Assembly (NCBI RefSeq): GCF_018069565.1
Contig: NZ_JAGPNL010000010.1
Span: 186,001 to 250,000 of the forward strand
Source of the DNA: Streptomyces tagetis
Lineage (GTDB): Bacteria > Actinomycetota > Actinomycetes > Streptomycetales > Streptomycetaceae
DNA length: 64,000 nucleotides
Direction: 5' to 3'
The notes beneath the pieces are model-generated. The model was not told where the DNA came from, did not search any database, and was given only the letters and a program-made list of their open reading frames with translations. Position numbers and translations under genes: made by a program. The first letter of the stretch is position 1; each line of letters starts with the position of its first letter. This document shows positions 58,335 to 64,000 of the stretch, piece after piece.

Positions 58335-59912
58335 GTGACCCAGGGGGCCGGACCGCGCGCCGCGGAGCTGCCGGACGATCTGACCGCCGTCGAGACCGGC
58401 ATGTGGGAGGCGTTCCGCAACGGCAGCGTGTACGACCTGAGCCACGGGGACGCGCTGGTCGACGACCCGCACGGGGGCCACCCGTGGGGGCCGGAGCGGT
58501 CGGTGCGGGCCCGTGTGGTGTGCCGGCTGCTGCTCGACGGGCCACCGGCGCTCGCGGGCCGCGTCTCCTCGCTGCAACTGGTGGGGGTCCGCATCGAGGA
58601 CTCCTTCGACCTCGCCGGCGGCACGGTGGTGCCCTACGTGGAGCTGCGCCGGTGCCGTTTCGAGCGGGAGGTGCTGCTGCCGGAGACCCGGTTCACGACG
58701 CTGCGGATGGTGGACTGCGCGCTCCCGCGGCTGGAGGCGGCCCGGCTGCACACCGAGGGCGACCTGCACCTGCCGCGCTGCCGCTTCCTGCGGGGCATCC
58801 GGCTGACCGACGCGCAGATAGGCACCGACCTGCTGCTCAGCCAGGCGGTGGTGCACCGCGACCGCAGCGGCCGGTCCATCGCCGCGGACGGGCTCACCGT
58901 CGGGCAGGACCTCCAGGCGGAGATGCTGGAGTCGCACGGCGAGGTGAGCCTGCGCAGCGCCCAGGTCGGCGTGTCGCTGAGCCTGCGCGGCGCCCGGCTG
59001 CTCAACCCGTACACGCGGTACGCGCTCAACGCGCCCCGGCTGACGGTGGAGCGCACGCTGTACTTCACCCCGGCGGGTCTCGGGGGCCCGCTGCTGCGGG
59101 GCACGACGCCGCCGCAGGGGACGCGGGTGCAGCGGTTCGAGTGCCGGGGCGGGGTGCGGCTGGACGACGGGCGGTTCGGCGACGCGGTCGACTTCGAGCA
59201 GGCCCGGTTCTCCTTCGCCGACGACCAGGAGCTGTCGCTGCGCCGGGTGCAGACGCCGGAGCTGCGCTTCCTGGGCGAGCGCCCGGCTCGGGGGCGGGTG
59301 GTCCTGTCGGGTGCGCGGGTGGTCAACCTCATGGACCGCGCCGATAGCTGGCCCGGCCCCGGCCGGCTGCACATGGGCGGCTTCGCCTACGAGACGCTGG
59401 TGCCGCGCGGCCCGTTCCCGCTGGAGAAGCGGCTGCGCTGGGTGGGGGCGGCGACGGCCGAGTACCACCCGGAGCCGTACGAGCGGCTCGCCGCGGTGCT
59501 GCGGGCGGGCGGGGAGGACGAGGACGCCCGGGAGGTGCTCCTCGCCAAGCACCGCCGGCGCCGCGAGACCCTGCCGCTCGCCGCCAAGCTGGTGGGGTAC
59601 GCGCAGGACTGGACGGTCGCCTACGGGTACCGGCCGGGGCGGGCGGCGGTGTGGATGGCGGTGCTGTGGGCGGCGGGCACGGTCGCCTTCTCGCGCGCCG
59701 AGCATCCGCCGCTCAAGAGCGACGAGCACCCGGACTGGAATCCGGCCCTGTACGCCCTGGACCTCCTGCTGCCGGTGATCGACCTGGGCCAGGTGGGCTT
59801 CTGGCAGTTGCGCGGCGGCTGGCAGTGGCTGGCGGCGGCCCTGATCCTCCTCGGCTGGGTCCTCGCCACCACCGTCACCGCCGGCGCCACCCGCCTCCTC
59901 CGCCGCAACTGA
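58335..59912 (+). CDS. Predicted beta-helix protein with C-terminal membrane helices
   Basis: 525 residues from GTG 58335. Residues ~70-360 consist of repeating ~20-residue units with alternating hydrophobic positions (for example SLQLVGVRIEDSFDLAGG, YVELRRCRFEREVLLPETRF, DLLLSQAVVHRDRSGRSI), as in pentapeptide-like beta helices. Two hydrophobic helices lie at about 435-452 and 495-520. Homologues I recall are labelled membrane-associated oxidoreductase, but no nucleotide- or flavin-binding motif is visible here. Function unknown. The C-terminal YERLAAVLRAGGEDEDAREVLLAKHRRRR looks like a helical linker on the cytoplasmic side. Confidence 0.85.
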   Translation: MTQGAGPRAAELPDDLTAVETGMWEAFRNGSVYDLSHGDALVDDPHGGHPWGPERSVRARVVCRLLLDGPPALAGRVSSLQLVGVRIEDSFDLAGGTVVPYVELRRCRFEREVLLPETRFTTLRMVDCALPRLEAARLHTEGDLHLPRCRFLRGIRLTDAQIGTDLLLSQAVVHRDRSGRSIAADGLTVGQDLQAEMLESHGEVSLRSAQVGVSLSLRGARLLNPYTRYALNAPRLTVERTLYFTPAGLGGPLLRGTTPPQGTRVQRFECRGGVRLDDGRFGDAVDFEQARFSFADDQELSLRRVQTPELRFLGERPARGRVVLSGARVVNLMDRADSWPGPGRLHMGGFAYETLVPRGPFPLEKRLRWVGAATAEYHPEPYERLAAVLRAGGEDEDAREVLLAKHRRRRETLPLAAKLVGYAQDWTVAYGYRPGRAAVWMAVLWAAGTVAFSRAEHPPLKSDEHPDWNPALYALDLLLPVIDLGQVGFWQLRGGWQWLAAALILLGWVLATTVTAGATRLLRRN

Positions 59913-60116
59913 CCAAGGGGGGCTGACCGCCCGGACGAACAACGCCGACACGGCCGACGTGCGCCGGGCCCGGAGGCGCCCGGCCCATCCCGGGGGCCGG
60001 CGGGGGGGCCGGCGGCCCGGGAGGCAGGCCCTGCGCCGTCGCGCCCGTACCGCACGGCCCCGGAAGGGGACCGCGGTGGGCACAACCTTCCGGTGGGGTC
60101 GGCCGTCGTACTGGCC

Positions 60117-61130
60117 ATGTTGCGTGCGTTTCTCCGGGGTGGACCGGCGGCGGGCCGGGTCCGCGGGGCCGGTGCCGACGACGACGTGTTCCTCGACGCC
60201 CCCGACGACCGGCTGGGCCCCGCCCTGGTGGCCGCGGCGCGCGGCGCGTACGGGCCGGCGGCGGAGCTGCTCGCCGCGACCCGCGCGCACGCCGAGTGGG
60301 AGCACCGCGACCGGTACGCGGGCAGGCTGGCCGCCTTCGCGCGCTCGCGGGCCGAGTGGCTGCGGGAGTGGCGGGCCGCCGCGCCGGACGACCCGGACGC
60401 CCTGCTGGTCGAGGCCCGCCTCACGGTGGACCGCTGCTGGGACTCCCCCGCCCGCGCCGAACTGCTGCGCCAGGCCGGCCCCGCCGTCGCCGCCGTCGCC
60501 GAGGCGGGCGGACGCGACCCGGTGCCGTGGCGGATCGTGCTGGACACCGCGCGCGGCGCGCACGCCGGGCACACGGAGTTCGCCCGGCTGTGGGCGCAGG
60601 CCGTGCGCCGCTCCCCGCACCACTACGGCTGCCACGTCGCCGCCCTGGAGTACCTGGCCGCCGCCTCCCCCGGCGCCCACCGCGAATGCCTGGACTTCGC
60701 CGAGACCGCCGCGCAGGACGCGCCCGAGGACGCGCTCGTACGCACCCTGCCCGTGCGGGCCGCCCTCGGCTGCCTCACCGACCGCGGCGGCCCCGGCGTG
60801 GAGCGGACGCGGCTGGACGCGGCGGCCGACCGGGCCATCGCCCTCTCCGCGGCCTATCCCGCGGCCGACCCCTGGCCGGCGGAGCTGCGCAACGCGCTGG
60901 CGTACGTCCTGGTGCGCCTGGGCCGGCGCCGGGAGGCGGCGGAGCAACTGCGGCTGACCGGCCCGTACGCCACCTCGTTCCCCTGGGACCGGGAGACGGA
61001 CGACCCCCTCGGCCGGTTCCTCCAGGTACGGGCGAACCTCCAGGCGACGGCGCCCGGCAGGCGGGTGACGGCGGGTTCCGGACATCCCCGGAGGGGGCGC
61101 GGCTCTCGCCGCGGCCCCGGCGAGCATTAG
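60117..61130 (+). CDS. Hypothetical helical-repeat (TPR-like) protein
   Basis: 337 residues from ATG 60117; GTG 60093 is an in-frame alternative, and neither start has a clear ribosome-binding site. It is almost wholly alpha-helical, Ala/Arg/Leu-rich, with repeated A..L...PDDPDALLVEARL-type units suggestive of tetratricopeptide repeats. No signal peptide. The C-terminal ~25 residues are an Arg/Gly-rich tail. It probably mediates protein contacts. Preceded by a 204-bp GC-rich gap in which I see no features. Confidence 0.75.
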   Translation: MLRAFLRGGPAAGRVRGAGADDDVFLDAPDDRLGPALVAAARGAYGPAAELLAATRAHAEWEHRDRYAGRLAAFARSRAEWLREWRAAAPDDPDALLVEARLTVDRCWDSPARAELLRQAGPAVAAVAEAGGRDPVPWRIVLDTARGAHAGHTEFARLWAQAVRRSPHHYGCHVAALEYLAAASPGAHRECLDFAETAAQDAPEDALVRTLPVRAALGCLTDRGGPGVERTRLDAAADRAIALSAAYPAADPWPAELRNALAYVLVRLGRRREAAEQLRLTGPYATSFPWDRETDDPLGRFLQVRANLQATAPGRRVTAGSGHPRRGRGSRRGPGEH

Positions 61131-61133
61131 GCT
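61128..61133 (+). promoter_or_regulatory. -10 box TAGGCT of the LON-domain gene
   Basis: TAGGCT lies 8 nt before the GTG start and overlaps the previous gene's stop (TAG). It is identical to the pyk -10, and again implies a leaderless message. No good -35 is visible. Confidence 0.35.
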
Positions 61134-61141
61134 TCTACGTC

Positions 61142-61879
61142 GTGACCACCGTCCGGCTCCCCCTCTTCCCCCTCAACTCGGTGCTCTTCCCGGGACTGGT
61201 GCTCCCGCTCAACATCTTCGAGGAGCGCTATCGCGCCATGATGCGCGAGCTGCTGAAGGCGCCCGAGGACGAGCGCCGGTTCGCCGTCGTGGCGATCCGC
61301 GACGGCCACGAGGTGGCCCCCAGCGCCCCCGGTATGCCCGATCCCACGGCCCGGCCCGAGCGCGGTCCGGCGGCCGGCTTCGGCACCGACCCCACCGGCG
61401 CCTTCCACAAGGTCGGCTGCGTGGCGGACGCGGCGACGATCCGCGAGCGGCCCGACGGCACCTTCGAGGTGCTGGCGACCGGGACGACCCGGGTGCGGCT
61501 GGCCTCCGTGGACGCCTCGGGCGACTTCCTCACGGCCGGCCTGGAACCGCTGGCCGAGGACCCCGGCGACGAGTCGGGGGCGCTCGCCGAGGGCGTGCTG
61601 CGCTCCTTCCGGCAGTACCAGAAGCGGCTGGCCGGGGCGCGCGAGCGGACCCTCGCGACCAGCGGGGACCTCCCGGACGACCCGGGCGTGGTCTCGTACC
61701 TGGTGGCCGCCGCGATGATGCTCGACACGCCGACCAAGCAGCGGCTGCTCCAGGCGCCCGACACCGCCTCCCGGCTCCGCGACGAACTGCGGCTGCTGCG
61801 GTCCGAGACGGCGATCATCCGCCATCTGCCGTCCCTGCCGGCGGCGAACCTGACACACGGGCCGACGAGCCACAACTGA
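61142..61879 (+). CDS. Stand-alone LON substrate-binding domain protein
   Basis: 245 residues from GTG 61142. The sequence VRLPLFPLNSVLFPGLVLPLNIFEERYRAMM is the classic start of a LON N-domain (PUA-like). It continues with FAVVAIRDGHEV, GCVADAATIRERPDGTFEVLATGTTRVRL and a C-terminal helical part. There is no ATPase or protease domain, so this is a solo LON-domain protein, probably binding unfolded peptides or acting as an adaptor. Common in actinobacteria; cellular role unknown. It has no Shine-Dalgarno. Confidence 0.92.
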   Translation: MTTVRLPLFPLNSVLFPGLVLPLNIFEERYRAMMRELLKAPEDERRFAVVAIRDGHEVAPSAPGMPDPTARPERGPAAGFGTDPTGAFHKVGCVADAATIRERPDGTFEVLATGTTRVRLASVDASGDFLTAGLEPLAEDPGDESGALAEGVLRSFRQYQKRLAGARERTLATSGDLPDDPGVVSYLVAAAMMLDTPTKQRLLQAPDTASRLRDELRLLRSETAIIRHLPSLPAANLTHGPTSHN

Positions 61880-61934
61880 CGCGTCCCGCGCGACGGGTTT
61901 CCAGCGACGAGTACGACCGAGGGGGCCACACCGG

Positions 61935-62435
61935 ATGGCGAAGAAGGCGAACAGACGGCAGCAGGGCGGCACGCCCGCGACGGTCGCGCTGGCGGCGGCC
62001 GGGGTGCCCGGCACCGTGCACTCCTACGACCACGACCCCGCCCACCCGTCCTACGGGGAGGAGGCGGCCGAGGCGATGGGGGTCCCCCCGGAGCGGGTGT
62101 TCAAGACGCTGGTCGCCGAGGTCGACGGGGCGCTGACGGTCGCCGTGGTGCCGGTGGCGGGCAAGCTCGACCTGAAGGCGCTGGCCTCGGCGGTGGGCGG
62201 CAAGCGGGCGGCGATGGCCGACCCGGCGCTGGCCGAGCGCACCACGGGGTACGTACGGGGCGGCATCTCACCGCTGGGGCAGCGCAAGCGGCTGCCGACG
62301 GTGCTGGACGACTCGGCATCACGGCACGCGACGATCTGTGTCTCGGCGGGGCGCCGGGGCCTGGAGATCGAGCTGTCCCCGGCCGACCTGGCCCGGCTGA
62401 CGGACGCGGTCCTCGCCCCGATCGGCCGGACCTGA
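61935..62435 (+). CDS. ybaK: YbaK/EbsC family Cys-tRNA(Pro) deacylase
   Basis: 166 residues from ATG 61935, with GAGGG upstream. Editing-domain fold: TVHSYDHDPAHPSYGEEAAEAMGVPPERVFKTLVAEVDG with the conserved Lys in VFKTL, VPVAGKLDLKALA, and TGYVRGGISPLGQRKRLPTVLDDSA with the GGISP loop. It hydrolyses cysteine wrongly attached to tRNA-Pro. Normal family length. It follows the LON gene by 55 bp on the same strand. Confidence 0.95.
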   Translation: MAKKANRRQQGGTPATVALAAAGVPGTVHSYDHDPAHPSYGEEAAEAMGVPPERVFKTLVAEVDGALTVAVVPVAGKLDLKALASAVGGKRAAMADPALAERTTGYVRGGISPLGQRKRLPTVLDDSASRHATICVSAGRRGLEIELSPADLARLTDAVLAPIGRT

Positions 62436-62466
62436 CCCCCGTACGCCCACCGTCCCGGGGCGGGGC

Positions 62467-63171
62467 CTACGCGGGCGTGTCCCCGTACGGTCCCTGCCCC
62501 CGGGCCTCGTCCAGGGTGGTCGGGTAGGGCGGGAACGGGTCGGGGTCCCGGGGGCCGAAGAGCCCGGTCAGCCCGAGGTGGACCAGGAGCGCGGCCACCG
62601 GCCAGACCAGCAGGGCGCCCTTCGCCCGCAGCTTGAGCGGCGCCGCGAAGGTCACCCCTTTGCCCGCCTGCCGGGCGTGCGCGATCAGGTCCTGGGTGGG
62701 CCCGAGCCACACCCCGACCCGCCAGGCCAGCAGCGAGGCGAGCAGCCCGCCGACGCCGAGCGACACCACGAGCGGCACCCCGCCGCGCCGGCGCAGCAGG
62801 AAGACGACGGCCCCGCAGAGCGCCCCGAAGGCGAGCGCGAGCAGGATGAAGGTGGCGTCGACGCCGATGGCCTGCTCGCCCTCGGAGTCCTTGACGTAGA
62901 CCACCCAGTTGCCGCCGGACTCGTCGCCGACCAGGGGCAGGGTCGGGGCCAGGCGCCACCACAGGACGCCCAGCAGCGCGCCGGAGAGCACCACGGCCAC
63001 CCCGGCCACCACGGCCTGGCGTACTTCGGTCAACATCCCTGGGCCGTCCTGTTCGCCGTCGGGGTCGTACGCGGTGCCGGGAACGGGGTCACCGGCCGGT
63101 GGCGGCACCGGGCCGTCCGGGTACGACGAGTGTCCGTTCGAAGGCGGCGGCGGAGTCAGAGGCGCGGTCAC
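62467..63171 (-). CDS. DUF2567-like membrane protein
   Basis: 234 residues from GTG 63171. A Pro/Asp-rich N-terminus (about 45 residues) precedes four membrane helices at roughly 50-70, 105-125, 130-150 and 182-205. Conserved features are LLGVLWWRLAPTLPLV, VDATFILLALAFGALCGAVVFLLRRRGG and LLASLLAWRVGVWLGP, consistent with DUF2567. Function unknown. It follows the permease gene by 34 bp on the same strand and converges with ybaK. Confidence 0.82.
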   Translation of the reverse strand: MTAPLTPPPPSNGHSSYPDGPVPPPAGDPVPGTAYDPDGEQDGPGMLTEVRQAVVAGVAVVLSGALLGVLWWRLAPTLPLVGDESGGNWVVYVKDSEGEQAIGVDATFILLALAFGALCGAVVFLLRRRGGVPLVVSLGVGGLLASLLAWRVGVWLGPTQDLIAHARQAGKGVTFAAPLKLRAKGALLVWPVAALLVHLGLTGLFGPRDPDPFPPYPTTLDEARGQGPYGDTPA

Positions 63172-63205
63172 CCGGACATGGTGCCAAACTCGCGGGTGCC
63201 GCGCG

Positions 63206-64000
63206 TCACCGGACGGCCGCCCGGCGGTACGCCCAGGTGGCGACGGCCAGCGAGATCACGCCGACCACCGCGCAGACGGCGAGGTCGCCGAGGACGAACG
63301 CCCAGTCGGGCCGCTCGGCGAAGGTCCGCGCGAAGGCTTCCACGCCGTAGGTGGAGGGCAGCAGGTCGCGGGCGAGCCGGACCACCTCCGGCATCCGCTC
63401 GGCCGGCAGCACGCCGAGCAGCAGCGCCGCCGACATGCCGAGCTGGCCGAGGAGCGTGGCCAGTTCCGGCCGGGGCGCCAGCAGGCCGAGCGCCGCGCCC
63501 AGACCGGCGAGCGCGGCGCCCGCCAGCGGGATCACGGCGGCCAGCACCCACAGGTGGGTCAGCGGCAGCCCGAAGAGCAGACAGCCGAAGACCGCGGTCA
63601 CCACGGTCCCCGGCACGGTGAAGGACGCGTACGCGCCCGCCGCGCCCAGCACCACGGCGGCCGGCGGCACCGGCAGGGTGGCGTAGTGGTCGAGTCCGCC
63701 GCTGGCCCGGAGCTGGCCGAAGTACTGGGCGAGCAGGTTGAGCGCGACGAAGGCGACGACCAGCACCGAGGAGCCGGCGACCACGGCCCGCGCCTCGCCG
63801 CCGCCGTCCACCACGCCGCGCATGAGGATCATGATGCCGACGGACTGGAAGGTGGCCACGAAGAGCAGGGGGATGCGGGCGACCCGGGCGCGGGAGAGCT
63901 GTGCCCGGTAGACGGCGGCCAGCGAGGGCCACAGCCGGGCGCGCGGGCCCAGCTCGGCCGCGCCGTCGGCGCCGCGCTCGTCGGCGGCCAGGGCTCCGCC
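63206..64000 (-). CDS. ABC-2 type transporter permease (N-terminus cut by window edge)
   Basis: The frame is open from 64000 to the stop at 63206, giving the last 264 residues. It begins inside a polar N-terminal stretch (AELGPRARLWPSLAAVYRAQLSRARVARIPLLFVATFQSVGIMILM) followed by six membrane helices. GGLDHYATLPVPPAAVVLGA and LLPSTYGVEAFARTF fit exporter permeases of the ABC-2/YadH group. The partner ATPase is presumably just beyond the window. The cargo is unknown. Confidence 0.88.
   Translation of the reverse strand, partial: GGALAADERGADGAAELGPRARLWPSLAAVYRAQLSRARVARIPLLFVATFQSVGIMILMRGVVDGGGEARAVVAGSSVLVVAFVALNLLAQYFGQLRASGGLDHYATLPVPPAAVVLGAAGAYASFTVPGTVVTAVFGCLLFGLPLTHLWVLAAVIPLAGAALAGLGAALGLLAPRPELATLLGQLGMSAALLLGVLPAERMPEVVRLARDLLPSTYGVEAFARTFAERPDWAFVLGDLAVCAVVGVISLAVATWAYRRAAVR

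Noticed and set aside
59649..59926. Separate small gene at the end of the beta-helix gene
   Set aside because: It is an out-of-frame reading of the membrane-helix region. The 525-residue frame is continuous through it.

Overview
The window is very GC-rich chromosomal DNA with Streptomyces hallmarks: frequent GTG and TTG starts, strong third-position GC bias, long GC hairpin terminators, -10 boxes of the TAGRRT type, and actinobacterial families (PriA, TrpM, ANTAR regulator, HGxxPAAW and TIGR02234 proteins). The order rpsA-polA-liv-pyk-gltBD-lgt-trp-his matches what I remember of the SCO1997-SCO2060 region of S. coelicolor. That comparison is from memory, so the genus call is an inference. I saw no rRNA genes, CRISPR arrays, insertion sequences, prophage or defence islands. 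This looks like conserved core chromosome.

Layout. 1-9.6 kb: end of a PAC2-family gene, rpsA with a long structured leader, a methyltransferase, the helicase hrpB, a secreted lytic transglycosylase, a DUF4184 membrane protein and an Arg-rich hypothetical. 9.8-15.7 kb: polA (degenerate proofreading domain), a YdeP-type molybdopterin oxidoreductase and a hotdog thioesterase. 16.5-22.4 kb: a complete branched-chain amino acid type ABC importer (livKHMGF) behind a ~900-bp gene-free region. 22.5-27.1 kb: an ANTAR response regulator, one tRNA with anticodon CAA, pyruvate kinase and a Tat-exported 5'-nucleotidase. 27.1-33.3 kb: aminopeptidase N, chorismate mutase, a putative zinc protease, and a rhomboid protease overlapping a GH46 chitosanase. 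33.4-40.6 kb: glutamate synthase (gltB-gltD) and a VIT1/CCC1 metal transporter with an iron-box-like site.

40.9-58.1 kb is an amino-acid block on the minus strand: hisD-hisC-hisB-(54-aa membrane ORF)-hisH-priA-ridA-hisF. An MFS gene and a convergent TIGR03085 gene follow. Then come hisI-trpE, three small membrane-protein genes, trpC-trpM, trpB-trpA, a DsbA-like gene and lgt. PriA is expected to serve both histidine and tryptophan synthesis, since no separate trpF is present. trpD, trpG, hisG, hisE and the histidinol-phosphatase gene are not in the window. 58.3-64 kb holds a predicted beta-helix membrane protein, a helical-repeat protein, a LON-domain protein, a YbaK deacylase, a DUF2567 protein and a truncated ABC-2 permease.

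The observations most worth following are: the AT-rich palindrome between hisD and its divergent neighbour; an unannotated-looking 54-codon gene inside the his operon; the iron-box-like site upstream of the VIT1 gene; the rhomboid-chitosanase overlap; and the CAA tRNA with a class-I-sized variable loop.
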